The notes: generated by a model from the sequence alone, not told the origin. A stretch of 64,000 nucleotides of DNA from Sphingopyxis sp. 113P3 (GCF_001278035.1 NZ_CP009452.1:2389501-2453500), one strand, 5' to 3'; positions 45,165 to 55,164 are shown, counted from the stretch's first letter. Made by a program: numbers and translations.

Positions 45165-48100
45165 ATGCGCAAGACTTTGCTGGCGTCGACCTGCCTGGCC
45201 GCAATGGCCGCCGTGCCCGCCCACGCCGAGACGACCATCTCCACCGCGACGACAACACCAGTCAAGACTTCGACGGTGAAATCGGGTGCGCCTGACGACA
45301 TCAAGATTACCAAGGACGGCTCCATTAAACCGGCCGCCGGTACGGCAGTCACCATCGACAGCAATCACAAGGTCGTCAACGAAGGCACGATCGAGATTGT
45401 AAATAAAGACGGCGCGACGGGCATCTCGGCCAACGCCGGGGTCACGGGATCGATCACCAATGGCGCGACCGGCAAGATCATCATCAACGAGACCTATGCC
45501 CCCACCGACATCGACAATGATGGTGACATCGATGGTCCCTTTGCAGTCGGCAGCAATCGCACGGGCATTCTGACCGCCGGTGCGTTCACGGGGAACATCG
45601 TCAATTCGGGCGAAATCACGATCGAGGGCAATAATTCGGCGGGCATTCGTCTTGGAGGCCCGCTCACCGGGAAATTCACGAACGATGGATCGATATCGGT
45701 TCTCGGCGACAATGCGCTGGGTGTCGGACTGCAGGACGTTACCGGAAACGTCCGCCTCGCGGGCAAGATCGCCGCGATCGGCGAGAATGCGACAGCGGCG
45801 CGACTGACCGGCGACATCACGGGCGCGCTCGAGGTGCAGGGCGAGCTCACCGCGAGCGGCTATCGTTACACGAGCGCGCCTTCAGATCCCTCGAAGCTCG
45901 ACGCTGACGATCTCTTGCAAGGAGGCCCCGCGCTGTCGATCGAAGGTGACGTCACGGGCGGAATCATCCTCGCGGTTCCCCCCAAGGACACGAGCGAAAC
46001 CGACAAGGACGAAGACAAGGACGGTATCGAGGACGCCAAGGAAGGCTCTGCTGCGGTGCGGTCCTTCGGGTCGGCGCCCGCGATGCAGGTCGGTTCGGCA
46101 AGCCGTGATATCGCGATTGGCGCCGTCGCCGGCACCGGCACCAATTTCGGTCTGATCATCAATGGCGGGGTCGTGGGCAGCGGCGTCTACACGGGGGTGG
46201 ATTCGACCGGCCTCCAGATTGGCGGTCTCGGCGGCGCCGTGAATATCTCGGGCGGGGTCAGCGTTGCAGGTTCGGTCAATGCGATTTCGAAGGACGCCTC
46301 GGCCACAGCGATGCGGATCGGCGCGGGCGCCACGGTTCCTGAAATCCGCGTGTCGGGAAAAGTTGATGCGACCACGGGCGGCAAGGCGCAGGACGCAGTC
46401 GCAACCGCAATCCTCGTCGAAGCGGGCAGCAATGTTGGCCTCATCCGCAACAGCGGCACCGTCAACGCCAAGGTCGGCGGCGACGATGCCACCGCGCGCG
46501 CAATCGTCGACCTCTCGGGCAATGTCGACATGGTGGAGAATAGCGGCGCGATCAGCGCGACTGGCGCCAAGAATGCGGCCGACAACATCGCCATCGACCT
46601 TACCGCCAATGCTGGCGGCGCGACCGTCAAGCAGATTGCCGTGGGTGAAGGCAAGACCGCGCCCAGCATCACCGGCGATGTCCGTTTCGGCAGCGGCGAC
46701 GACGTCTTCGACATCGCCGACGGCACGGTGAAGGGAAACACGAGCTTTGGGGCTGGCAACAACCGGCTGAAGCTTTCGGGCGATGCGGTTTATACGGGTA
46801 ACGCGACCTTCGGGGCAGGAAGCGACAGTTTCGCGATGGAGGGCTCGTCCCGTTTCACCGGACTTGCTGACTTTGGCGGCGGGAGCGATACGTTGAGCAT
46901 CGGCGGATCGTCGGTTTTCTCCGGCACGCTCGCCAATTCTTCCGGCCTTGGGGTCAGCGTCAACGGCGGCGCCTTCGATGTGCAGGGCGCCGCGACGATC
47001 GCGTCGCTCTCTGTCACCGGCAAGGGCGTACTGGGCGTGACGCTCGACGGAGACGACGGCGGTACCGCGCTCACCGTGATCGGGAACGCCAGCTTCGACG
47101 AGGATTCGAAACTCGCGCTCCAGCTGACCAGCATCGATGGCGCCGAAGGCGAGCATGTCGTGCTGACGGCGGGCTCGCTGACGGGCGCGAGCAACCTCAC
47201 CGCCGAAACGACGCTCCTCCCCTACCTCTACAAGGGCGAGCTCACGGCGAGCGGAAACACGCTGGTGGTCGACGTGACCCGCAAGACCATAAGCGAGCTT
47301 GGCCTTAACCGGTCCGAGGCGAGCGCCTTCGATGCAGCCTTCGAGGCGCTCGGCGCCGACGAGGATATCGAGGGCGTGTTCCTGCGCATCGCCGATGGCG
47401 ATGCGTTCCGCGGCCAGCTCCAGCAAATGCTTCCCGAGCATGAGGGCGGCGTGTTCGAGACCGTGACCACCGGATCGCGTGCGCTGGCGCGCTATCTTCA
47501 GGATCCCAATGCCCCGTTCCAGGACGAAGGCAAATGGGGCTATTGGGTCAATCAGGCCGTCTGGGGCACTTCGAAGGGCATCGGGAATACCGCAAGCTAT
47601 GATGTCACCGGGTGGGGCATCTCGCTTGGCGCCGAGATCAAGACCGATATCGGCAATTTCGGCGGCTCGGTCGCCTTCCTGAGCGGCAAGGACGGCAATG
47701 GCAGCAATGACAATGAAGTGAGCACCAGCCAGTTCGAAGGCGCCCTCCACTGGCGCCTGCGGTCCAACGGCTTCATGGCGAACGCCCGCGTTTCGGGAGC
47801 GCCCATCAAGATGAAGGGCACGCGCAACTTCCGCGCCGAGGCGGGCGCTGAAGACATCGAGAAGACGATGCGCGGCAAATGGGACGGCACGCTCTATTCG
47901 GCGTCGGGCTCACTCGCCTATGATGCGAGGACGCGCGGCAATCTTTCGTTCCGACCAATGGTCGCGGTCGATTATTACAAGCTGAAGGAAGACGGTTACA
48001 CCGAAACCGGCGGCGGCGACGCCCTCGATCTCACCGTGCTTGGCCGAAGCAGCGACGAGCTGGCAGTGACCGGCACCGTTGCGGTGGGCCTCGATTTTGG

Positions 48101-48371
48101 CGGTGCGGACGAATATGACGGCTGGACGCGCTTCGAGATCGAGGCCGGGCGGCGCCAGCTCGTCGGCGGATCGCTGGGCGCGACGATCGCCTCGTTCAAG
48201 GATGGCGATGCCTTCACCCTCATACCTGAGGAACGGACGAGCGGCTGGATCGGCCGGCTGCGCGCGATCGCCGGCAACTCGGCCTTCCAGGTAGGCGGGG
48301 AGCTGTCGGCAGAAGAACAGCAGAGCCACTTCGGCTGGTCGTTCCGCGCCAGCCTCAAGGTTGGCCTGTAA
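45165..48371 (+). CDS. Autotransporter (type Va) surface protein
   Basis: 1068 aa. The start at 45165 has AGAGGAA upstream and a signal peptide (KTLLASTCLAAMAAVPAHA); the long open frame before it is shadow. The passenger (about 25-770) is rich in short glycine-asparagine repeats of the beta-helix type (GNIVNSGEITIEGNNSAGIRL, GKFTNDGSISVLGDNALGVGL) and includes DIDNDGDIDG and DKDEDKDGIED stretches that could bind Ca2+. The beta-barrel (about 780-1068, from KWGYWVNQAVWG) has alternating strands and ends SFRASLKVGL. No protease triad was identified, so adhesion or surface-layer roles are more likely. Confidence 0.9.
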   Translation: MRKTLLASTCLAAMAAVPAHAETTISTATTTPVKTSTVKSGAPDDIKITKDGSIKPAAGTAVTIDSNHKVVNEGTIEIVNKDGATGISANAGVTGSITNGATGKIIINETYAPTDIDNDGDIDGPFAVGSNRTGILTAGAFTGNIVNSGEITIEGNNSAGIRLGGPLTGKFTNDGSISVLGDNALGVGLQDVTGNVRLAGKIAAIGENATAARLTGDITGALEVQGELTASGYRYTSAPSDPSKLDADDLLQGGPALSIEGDVTGGIILAVPPKDTSETDKDEDKDGIEDAKEGSAAVRSFGSAPAMQVGSASRDIAIGAVAGTGTNFGLIINGGVVGSGVYTGVDSTGLQIGGLGGAVNISGGVSVAGSVNAISKDASATAMRIGAGATVPEIRVSGKVDATTGGKAQDAVATAILVEAGSNVGLIRNSGTVNAKVGGDDATARAIVDLSGNVDMVENSGAISATGAKNAADNIAIDLTANAGGATVKQIAVGEGKTAPSITGDVRFGSGDDVFDIADGTVKGNTSFGAGNNRLKLSGDAVYTGNATFGAGSDSFAMEGSSRFTGLADFGGGSDTLSIGGSSVFSGTLANSSGLGVSVNGGAFDVQGAATIASLSVTGKGVLGVTLDGDDGGTALTVIGNASFDEDSKLALQLTSIDGAEGEHVVLTAGSLTGASNLTAETTLLPYLYKGELTASGNTLVVDVTRKTISELGLNRSEASAFDAAFEALGADEDIEGVFLRIADGDAFRGQLQQMLPEHEGGVFETVTTGSRALARYLQDPNAPFQDEGKWGYWVNQAVWGTSKGIGNTASYDVTGWGISLGAEIKTDIGNFGGSVAFLSGKDGNGSNDNEVSTSQFEGALHWRLRSNGFMANARVSGAPIKMKGTRNFRAEAGAEDIEKTMRGKWDGTLYSASGSLAYDARTRGNLSFRPMVAVDYYKLKEDGYTETGGGDALDLTVLGRSSDELAVTGTVAVGLDFGGADEYDGWTRFEIEAGRRQLVGGSLGATIASFKDGDAFTLIPEERTSGWIGRLRAIAGNSAFQVGGELSAEEQQSHFGWSFRASLKVGL

Positions 48372-48422
48372 GGCTGCGACGAGATGCGGGCCGACCCAAT
48401 GCCCCCCGGGTCGGTCCCGCCC

Positions 48423-48460
48423 GCAAGGGGGAAGCTCTCCTCACCCTGCTTCCCCCTTGC
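48423..48460 (+). terminator. Terminator hairpin after the autotransporter
   Basis: GCAAGGGGGAAG (48423-48434), 14-nt loop, CTTCCCCCTTGC (48449-48460), followed by CTAGGGCTTT. A weaker hairpin (GCGGGCCGACCC with GGGTCGGTCCCGC) lies just before it. Confidence 0.7.
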
Positions 48461-48642
48461 CTAGGGCTTTAGGAAGAGAATGATCGATGCTCGCTCTGGC
48501 AGTCCCCTCCCTTCCCCCTCGGCAAGCGCCGCGGTTGCGCCGGCTCGCCAAGCCGCTATATGAAAGCGCCATCAGGGGGACGTCCCGGACCATGGGTGCG
48601 CGGACCGGCTCACAACGAACGGCGTTCCTAACCAAGCGAAGC

Positions 48643-49164
48643 ATGACCCAGGCGAGAGATCGAACCGACGCCGCCCAAGGCATCGAAGGCGTATTGCTCG
48701 CCAACCGCGAACGCATCCTGCGTTTCCTCGCGCTGCGCGGCGCGGGCGACGCCGCGGAGGATCTGTTCCAGGATCTGTGGATGCGGCTTACCCTGCGCGG
48801 CACGGGACCCGTTGCCGACCCCCTCGCCTATGTGATGCGCGCTGCAAACAATCTGATGCTCGACCGCTATCGCTCGACGCGCCAGAGCGAGCTTCGGGAC
48901 AGGGCATGGGGGGAAAGCGCCGCGGTCCAGAAACCTTCGGCCGAGAGCGCGCTCATCTCGCGCGAGCAGCTTGCCCTTGTCGAACAGGCAATTGCAGCGA
49001 CCGGCGAGCGTCCCGCACGGATCTTCCGCCGGTTTCGCGTCGACGGGGTGCAGCAGCGCGACATTGCCGCCGAAATGGGCGTCAGCCTGAGCACGGTCGA
49101 GGCTGACCTGCGAAAGGTCTACGCTGTGCTCACTGCGCTAAGGAGGCAATTCGATGCGCCCTAA
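48643..49164 (+). CDS. ECF sigma factor, FecI-like
   Basis: 173 aa. Region 2 is visible in LRGAGDAAEDLFQDLWMRL and DPLAYVMRAANNLMLDRYRS, and region 4 in RVDGVQQRDIAAEMGVSLSTVEADLRKVYAVL. The start MTQARDRTD is chosen by homology; the longer frame adds unrelated residues. It overlaps fecR by 11 bp and is followed by a TonB receptor with a signalling domain, so it should direct transcription of the receptor in response to ligand at the cell surface. Confidence 0.9.
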   Translation: MTQARDRTDAAQGIEGVLLANRERILRFLALRGAGDAAEDLFQDLWMRLTLRGTGPVADPLAYVMRAANNLMLDRYRSTRQSELRDRAWGESAAVQKPSAESALISREQLALVEQAIAATGERPARIFRRFRVDGVQQRDIAAEMGVSLSTVEADLRKVYAVLTALRRQFDAP

Positions 49165-50086
49165 TTCCTCCAGCGATATCGAAGCGCGGGCGATCGACTG
49201 GGTGATCCGCCAGCGGGACCCCGCCTTTTCCGACTGGGATGGCTTTGCCGACTGGCTCGCCGAAAATCCGGTACATGCCGAGGTCTATGACGCTATCGCG
49301 AGCCTCGATGCTGATCTTGACGCCATGCCTCCGGCATCAAGCCCCCAGGTCGTTTGGCACGAGGTGCCCGCGCGGCGCCGCGTGCCTCGCCGCGCCTGGT
49401 TCGGCGGCGCGGTGGCCGCTGCGCTGGTCGCGGTCGTGAGCCTTTCAAGTTTCAACCTGCTTGGCGATGCGAACCGGATCGAGACCGCTGCGGGCGAGCA
49501 TCGCACCGTCACGCTCCCCGATGGGTCAAAGATCGAGATTAATGGCGCCTCGGTGGTGACGCTTGACGACGATCGCCCCCGCTTTGCGCGGCTAGAACAG
49601 GGCGAGGCGATGTTCCAGGTCGTGCACCGCGATGAAGATCCCTTCGTGGTCGAGGCGGGCAGCGCCGAGATTGTCGACCTCGGCACCGCGTTCAACGTCG
49701 TGCGCCGAAACGCGCAAACGTCGGTCGCCGTTTCGGAAGGGGTCGTTGCCTACAACCCGCGGCGCGAGAATGTGCGTGTGGCAGCCGGCCAAGGGCTCGA
49801 TGCTGCCGATGGCGCGGCGCCGAAGGTCAAGAATATCGAGGCGACCAACGTCGGGGGCTGGCGCACCGGGCTCCTGGTCTACAATGGAACCCCGCTCGCG
49901 GACGTTGCCGATGATCTGCGCCGTACCGCCGGAATGGAGGTGCGCGTTGCGGCAGAGGCGCGCGACGTGCCGTTTCGCGGAGCGCTCGTTATCGCGCAGG
50001 ATCGGGCACGCACCATCGCCGACCTCGCCGCGCTGTCGGGAACCCGCGCCACGCGGCAGGGCAGTGGCTGGGTATTGACGCGCTGA
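49154..50086 (+). CDS. FecR-family sigma regulator
   Basis: 310 aa. The N-terminal DUF4880 segment (IEARAIDWVIRQRDPAFSDWDGFADWLAENPVHAEVYD) contacts the sigma factor; one membrane helix lies at about 80-102 (WFGGAVAAALVAVVSLSSF). The periplasmic FecR domain (GEHRTVTLPDGSKIEINGASVVTL, DPFVVEAGSAEIVDLGTAFNV) and a C-terminal STN-like region follow. It relays the receptor's signal across the inner membrane. The receptor gene starts 1 bp after its stop. Confidence 0.92.
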   Translation: MRPNSSSDIEARAIDWVIRQRDPAFSDWDGFADWLAENPVHAEVYDAIASLDADLDAMPPASSPQVVWHEVPARRRVPRRAWFGGAVAAALVAVVSLSSFNLLGDANRIETAAGEHRTVTLPDGSKIEINGASVVTLDDDRPRFARLEQGEAMFQVVHRDEDPFVVEAGSAEIVDLGTAFNVVRRNAQTSVAVSEGVVAYNPRRENVRVAAGQGLDAADGAAPKVKNIEATNVGGWRTGLLVYNGTPLADVADDLRRTAGMEVRVAAEARDVPFRGALVIAQDRARTIADLAALSGTRATRQGSGWVLTR

Positions 50087-50087
50087 G

Positions 50088-52517
50088 ATGACCGGCCGCC
50101 TCCCCCTCCTGATCGCGGCCGCCGCGCTCTGCGCGCCCTCGACGGCGCAGGCGGCAGAGGAGCAGCAGTTCGATGTCCCCGCGGGTAGTCTCGCGGGCGC
50201 CGTGCCGGTACTGAGCCGTCAGGCAGGCATCAGTGTGAGCGTCGCCGATGCCGAACTTTGGAGCGGCCGCGTCAAGCCGGTTCGGGGACGAATGAGCGTC
50301 GAGGATGCCATTCGCCGAATGCTCGCAGGCTCCGAAGCGCGCGCGGTGCGTGTGAGCAAAACGAGCTGGCGCATCGAACGCCGACCTCCCTCACCTCGCG
50401 TCGCGCGCCGCGCGACCTCCCCGCCCCGCCGGACGGCGCGGCCGGGCCCCGCCCCTGCCGGGATCGCGCAGCCGCAGGACGAGATCATCGTCACTGCGTC
50501 AAAAACCGATCTTCCCCATTCGCATTTTGCCGGCGTCGCCACCCTTCTCGATGGCGGCGATTTGGCATTTGGCGGCGAGCGCGGGATGGAATCGATCCTC
50601 GCGCGGATGGCGACTGTTTCCTCGACCCATCTTGGATCGGGGCGCAACAAGCTGTTTATTCGCGGCATCGCCGATTCGAGCTTCACCGGACCCACCCAGT
50701 CGACGGTCGGCCAATATCTGGGCGACATCCGCCTTAGCTACAATGCGCCCGACCCGGACCTCCGGCTCTATGACGTTGACAGCGTTGAGATTCTCGAAGG
50801 GCCGCAAGGCACGCTCTACGGCGCGGGGTCGCTCGGCGGAATCATTCGCGTCGTGCCCAAGGCGCCGAGCCTCGAGCGGATGGAATTGCAGGCAATTGCC
50901 GGTGCGTCTGTGACCCAGCACGGCGATCCCGGCGGCGATCTCGGCGTGATCGCCAATGTGCCCGCGGGCGAGCGCCATGCGCTTCGCCTCGTTGGCTACA
51001 TGCTGAGCGACGGCGGCTATATCGACAACCCGGTTCGCGGACAGGATGACGTGAACCGCGTCGCGATCCGCGGTGGCCGCGCGACGCTCCGCCTCGACGC
51101 CGGCGACGACTGGACCGTGGATCTGGGCGGGGTATATCAGGCGACAACGTCGAGGGACGCGCAATATGCCGACAAGGACGCGCCGCCGCTGACCCGCTAT
51201 TCACTCGTCGAGCAGAAAGCCCGTGCGCGCTACGGAATGGCGACGTTGGTCGTCGCGAAGGATTGGGGTGACCTCCATTTCCAGTCATCCAACGCATTCA
51301 TTCGACACCGCCTGTTCGAGCGCTTCGATGCGAGCGGCGCCGACGGCGACCCACGTGTCCTCGACCAGGCGAACCGGACGCGCATGTTCGTCAGCGAGAC
51401 GCGGCTGTCCCGTCCTTTCCATGAGGGGCTGGGGTGGGTCGTGGGCGCGAGTTTCGTCGACAATCGGACGCGGCAGAAGCGCGAGTATGGCGAGCTGAGC
51501 TTCCAGGCTCCGATTACAGGTGTGACCAACCGTATCACCGAGTTTACCGGCTATGGCGAGGCAACGTTTGAAGTGTTGCCGAAACTGCTTGTCGAAGGCG
51601 GTCTCAGGCTGTCGCACGCGCGGCTCGGGGGTAGCGGCGAGGATGTGCCTTTCGCGCTTGCCCTTGCCCAGCGCGCGGTCACCGCGCACCGTACCGAAAC
51701 CGACCTTCTCCCCTCATTCTCCGTGCTCGCGAAGCCCCTTCGCAACGTCACGCTTTACGCGCGCTATCAGGAGGGGTTCCGTCCAGGCGGCCTCGCGATC
51801 GACAGCAACTTCGTACGCCGCTTCCGCAACGACCAGGTCCGCACCTGGGAAGGCGGTGTGCGCCTCGGCGAAAAGGGGCGGACCCCATTTGATGCCCATC
51901 TTTCAGTCTCGTACAGCCGCTGGCGCGATATCCAGGCGGATTTCATCGATTCCAACGGCTTTCCGAGCACTGCAAATATCGGTGACGGGCGCATCACGAG
52001 CATTTCAGGCGCCGTCGCGGTGCAGCCGGTGCCATCATTGTCGCTTGAGGCAGGCGCAGTCTACAATCACAGCCGTGTCGATGAATTATTCGCCGGCGAA
52101 CTCAGGACGATCGCGACGCGCTTCAGCGCCAATGGCGAGGCACCGGAATTTTCCGCGCTGCTGACGCGCCTTGGGCAGATCCCCAATATCGCGCGCTACG
52201 CGCTGCGCGGTGCTTTCAATTACGCACTCCCCATCGGCGACGAGGATCTGCGTATCAACGGCTGGGCGCATTATGTCGGGCCGTCACGCCTCGGGATCGG
52301 TCCGATCCTTGGAGAAGGCCAAGGCGATTATGTCGACACGGGGCTCGCCGCGCGCCTCGGCAATGAGCGGCGCGGCCTGTCGGTGACGCTAACCAATCTT
52401 CTCGATGCGCGCGGCAATCGTTTCGCGCTCGGCACCCCCTTTGTCGAGGGGAGCGCGGGCTATCTGACCCCGCTGCGTCCCCGCACGCTGCGAATAGCGA
52501 TTGACGTAGCCTATTAA
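50088..52517 (+). CDS. TonB-dependent receptor with signalling (STN) domain
   Basis: 809 aa. Signal peptide (LPLLIAAAALCAPSTAQA), STN domain about 28-95 (QFDVPAGSLAGAVPVLSRQAG), a Pro/Arg-rich linker and TonB box DEIIVTASK (about 128). A plug with LFIRGIADSSFTGPTQ and VDSVEILEGPQGTLYGAGSLGG is followed by a 22-strand-type barrel ending TLRIAIDVAY. The STN domain and sigma/FecR genes upstream make it a transducing receptor of the FecA type. The ligand is unknown; no siderophore or sugar genes lie nearby. Confidence 0.92.
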   Translation: MTGRLPLLIAAAALCAPSTAQAAEEQQFDVPAGSLAGAVPVLSRQAGISVSVADAELWSGRVKPVRGRMSVEDAIRRMLAGSEARAVRVSKTSWRIERRPPSPRVARRATSPPRRTARPGPAPAGIAQPQDEIIVTASKTDLPHSHFAGVATLLDGGDLAFGGERGMESILARMATVSSTHLGSGRNKLFIRGIADSSFTGPTQSTVGQYLGDIRLSYNAPDPDLRLYDVDSVEILEGPQGTLYGAGSLGGIIRVVPKAPSLERMELQAIAGASVTQHGDPGGDLGVIANVPAGERHALRLVGYMLSDGGYIDNPVRGQDDVNRVAIRGGRATLRLDAGDDWTVDLGGVYQATTSRDAQYADKDAPPLTRYSLVEQKARARYGMATLVVAKDWGDLHFQSSNAFIRHRLFERFDASGADGDPRVLDQANRTRMFVSETRLSRPFHEGLGWVVGASFVDNRTRQKREYGELSFQAPITGVTNRITEFTGYGEATFEVLPKLLVEGGLRLSHARLGGSGEDVPFALALAQRAVTAHRTETDLLPSFSVLAKPLRNVTLYARYQEGFRPGGLAIDSNFVRRFRNDQVRTWEGGVRLGEKGRTPFDAHLSVSYSRWRDIQADFIDSNGFPSTANIGDGRITSISGAVAVQPVPSLSLEAGAVYNHSRVDELFAGELRTIATRFSANGEAPEFSALLTRLGQIPNIARYALRGAFNYALPIGDEDLRINGWAHYVGPSRLGIGPILGEGQGDYVDTGLAARLGNERRGLSVTLTNLLDARGNRFALGTPFVEGSAGYLTPLRPRTLRIAIDVAY

Positions 52518-52544
52518 GGCCCCCCTCGAGGTCGTGAGACCTTC

Positions 52545-53684
52545 CTAGTCGGCGAGTGCCAGCCGTTCGTATCGGTCCATATGGTAATCAGCGCTGCCGA
52601 ACTGGCCTTCGATCAGCGTCGCACGCTTGAAATAATGGCCGATTGCCAGTTCCTGCGTGATGCCGATGCCGCCGTGGGTCTGGATGGCGTTCTGCCCGAC
52701 GAATTTGGCGCCGCGCGCGACCTTGTTCTTCGCCGCCGATACCGCCGTCATGCGCTCCTTTTCTGGCAGACCCAGCTTCAGCGTTGCCATGATCGTCATC
52801 GAACGCGCCTGTTCGACTTCCATGAACATGTCGACCATGCGATGCTGGAGAACCTGGAACTTCGCAATCGGCACACCGAACTGCTTGCGCTGCTGAGTAT
52901 ATTCGAGCGTCCCTTCGTGAAGCTTCTGCATTACGCCGGTCGCCTCGGCGCAGAGCGCCACGGTTGCTTCATCGACGATCTGTTCAATGAGCGGCAGCCC
53001 CCCTCCCTCGCCGCCCAGCAGCGCGTCGGCGGGTATCGCGACATTTTCGAAGTAGATCTCCGACGCTCGATTGCCGTCCACCGTCGGATAGTCGCGGCGG
53101 ACGATGCCGGGCAGATTTGCGTCGATCAAGAAGAGGGACACGCCGTCGCGATCGCGCTGGTTGCCGCCCGTGCGGGCGGTGACGAGAAGCTGTGTCGCCC
53201 AGGGGGCAGCATAGACAACGCCCTTGTGACCATTCAGGACCCAGCCCGCGCCGTCCTTTTTCGCGCTTGTCCTGAGATTGGCAAGATCGTAGCGACCCTG
53301 CGGCTCTGCATAGGCAAAGGCGACAACGGCGTTGCCCGCAATGATCTCGGGGATCATCGCGTCGGCCTGAGCTCCGCCCACGGCCTTGAGCGCACCGCCT
53401 GCGATCACGACGGTGGAAAGATAGGGCTCGATCGCGATAACCTTGCCCAGTTCCTCCATGATGATCGCATTTTCGAGCGCGCCGCCACCAAGTCCGCCGT
53501 GCTCTTCGGCGAAGGAGGCCCCGAGCATGCCGAGATCCTGCGCGATCGCTCTCCAGATTCCGGGATCACGCCCGGCCTCGCTGGCAATGAATTTCTGACG
53601 CGTTTCAAACACGTAGGTGTCGCCCAGAAAGCGCGCCAGCGTGTCGCGGATCATGTCCTGCGTTTCAGTATAGGTGAAGTCCAT
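52545..53684 (-). CDS. Acyl-CoA dehydrogenase, PimD-like small subunit
   Basis: 379 aa. The N-terminal helical domain (MDFTYTETQDMIRDTLARFLG), FAYAEPQGRYDL flavin-side strand and C-terminal IQTHGGIGITQELAIGHYFKR match the acyl-CoA dehydrogenase fold. The overall sequence looks like the small subunit of the pimeloyl-CoA dehydrogenase pair. It is downstream of the large subunit by 108 bp on the same strand. The pair probably oxidises a dicarboxylic, branched or steroid-side-chain acyl-CoA; the substrate cannot be told. Confidence 0.85.
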   Translation of the reverse strand: MDFTYTETQDMIRDTLARFLGDTYVFETRQKFIASEAGRDPGIWRAIAQDLGMLGASFAEEHGGLGGGALENAIIMEELGKVIAIEPYLSTVVIAGGALKAVGGAQADAMIPEIIAGNAVVAFAYAEPQGRYDLANLRTSAKKDGAGWVLNGHKGVVYAAPWATQLLVTARTGGNQRDRDGVSLFLIDANLPGIVRRDYPTVDGNRASEIYFENVAIPADALLGGEGGGLPLIEQIVDEATVALCAEATGVMQKLHEGTLEYTQQRKQFGVPIAKFQVLQHRMVDMFMEVEQARSMTIMATLKLGLPEKERMTAVSAAKNKVARGAKFVGQNAIQTHGGIGITQELAIGHYFKRATLIEGQFGSADYHMDRYERLALAD

Positions 53685-53792
53685 TTTTCTATCCCCGTCG
53701 CCCCCTGAAAGATTAGGGGCTCCTATGACTCTATGCTGCGGTGAGGGGCGAGGCGGCGTGCTGTGTCCGCCTCGGCCAGCCCAACTCGATGA

Positions 53793-54986
53793 TCAAAGCC
53801 CCAGAACCATCTTCGCGATGATGTTGCGCTGAATCTCGTTCGATCCGCCGTAAATTGTCGTCTTGCGCATGTTGAAATAGGTCGGCGCGGCGCGGTGCGC
53901 ATAGTCCGGCCCGATCGGATGCGCATTATCGCCCTCGCCGAAGCCGCGGAAATAGGGCGCGCCATAATGGCCGACCGCCTCGAGGGTCAGTTCGGTGAGC
54001 CGCTGCTGGATTTCGCTGCCCTTGATCTTGAGCAGGCTCGATTCAGGTCCCGGCCCCTTGCCTGCGTTCGGACCGGCAAGGCCGCGCAGTTCGGTGAACT
54101 CCAGCGCGGTGAGGTCGATCTCCAGCTCCGCGATCTTGCGCTTGAAGAAGGGGTTGGCGAGAAGCGGTCCGTCACCGTCGAGCTCGGTTCGGGCAATCTG
54201 CTTGACGCGCTCGACCCCGCGCTTCGATGACGCGACGCCGGCGATTCCCGTACGTTCGTGCGCGAGCAGGAATTTGGCGCAGGTCCAGCCCTTATTTTCC
54301 TCATAGACGCGCTGCGATACCGGAACGCGCACGTCCTCGAGAAAAACCTCGTTGACCTCATGTTCTCCGCCCAGCGTGATGATCGGGCGCACGGTGATCC
54401 CTGGCGATTTCATGTCGATGAGGAGGAAGCTGATTCCCTCCTGCTGCTTTGCGTCCTTGTCGGTTCGGACCAGGAAAAAGCCCCAGTCGGCGTGCTGCGC
54501 CATCGTGGTCCAGGTCTTTTGTCCGTTGACGATATAATCATCGCCGTCGCGAACCGCGGTGGTGCGCAGCGAAGCGAGGTCGGAGCCCGCGCCCGGCTCC
54601 GAATATCCCTGGCACCACCAATCTTCGCCCGAGAGGATTCGCGGGAGGAAGCGGGCCTTCTGTTCGGGAGTGCCGAAGGTGTAGATGACGGGTCCGACCA
54701 TCGAGAGGCCGAAGGGCATCAGACGGATGCAGTCGGCGCGCGCGGTCTCTTCCGAAAAGATGAAACGCTGGGTCGGGGTCCAGCCCGTTCCGCCATATTC
54801 GACGGGCCACGCGGGCGCGACCCACCCCTTTTTATAAAGGATGCGGTGCCATGAGAGGAAATCCTCCTTGGTGAGCTCATCGCCTTCGTCCTGCTTGCCG
54901 CGCAGTTCGGCGGGGTAGTTTTCGGCGATGAAGTCCCGCACTTCCTGCTGGAACGCGAGATCTTCGGGGCTGAACTCCATGTCCAT
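53793..54986 (-). CDS. Acyl-CoA dehydrogenase, PimC-like large subunit
   Basis: 397 aa. I chose the start MDMEFSPEDLAFQQEVRDF (54986) with GGGAGAATC upstream; the longer frame runs through the promoter. Flavin-binding QGYSEPGAGSDLASLRT and INTERNAL strand TWTTMAQHADWGFFLV are followed by the C-terminal IYGGSNEIQRNIIAKMVLGL. It closely resembles pimeloyl-CoA dehydrogenase large subunits. A perfect palindrome 45 bp upstream suggests control by a TetR-type repressor. Confidence 0.88.
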   Translation of the reverse strand: MDMEFSPEDLAFQQEVRDFIAENYPAELRGKQDEGDELTKEDFLSWHRILYKKGWVAPAWPVEYGGTGWTPTQRFIFSEETARADCIRLMPFGLSMVGPVIYTFGTPEQKARFLPRILSGEDWWCQGYSEPGAGSDLASLRTTAVRDGDDYIVNGQKTWTTMAQHADWGFFLVRTDKDAKQQEGISFLLIDMKSPGITVRPIITLGGEHEVNEVFLEDVRVPVSQRVYEENKGWTCAKFLLAHERTGIAGVASSKRGVERVKQIARTELDGDGPLLANPFFKRKIAELEIDLTALEFTELRGLAGPNAGKGPGPESSLLKIKGSEIQQRLTELTLEAVGHYGAPYFRGFGEGDNAHPIGPDYAHRAAPTYFNMRKTTIYGGSNEIQRNIIAKMVLGL

Positions 54987-55030
54987 TGACGATTCTCCCT
55001 TGGGCAATGGGCTCTTATAATAACCACTCA

Positions 55031-55044
55031 CGTTTACGTAAACG
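55031..55044. promoter_or_regulatory. Perfect palindrome upstream of acyl-CoA dehydrogenases
   Basis: CGTTTACGTAAACG, a 14-bp perfect palindrome 45 bp upstream of the PimC-like gene and about 120 bp upstream of the divergent MBL gene. TetR-family repressors of acyl-CoA catabolism bind sites of this form. Confidence 0.6.
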
Positions 55045-55164
55045 GTAAGTTGCAGCCCGCAACCTGCATCCATGTCAGGCGTGAAAGCTTGCGCCGAACG
55101 TCGAAGCTTGTCCAGCACCCTCCCCTGACGCATGATAGCCGAAAACGGGGTGGGGGGATGAGCA

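Noticed and set aside
45882..47750. Reverse 622-codon open frame under the autotransporter
   Set aside because: Mirror of a Gly/Asp-rich passenger; composition is Arg/Ala/Asp-biased and there is no ribosome site or domain.
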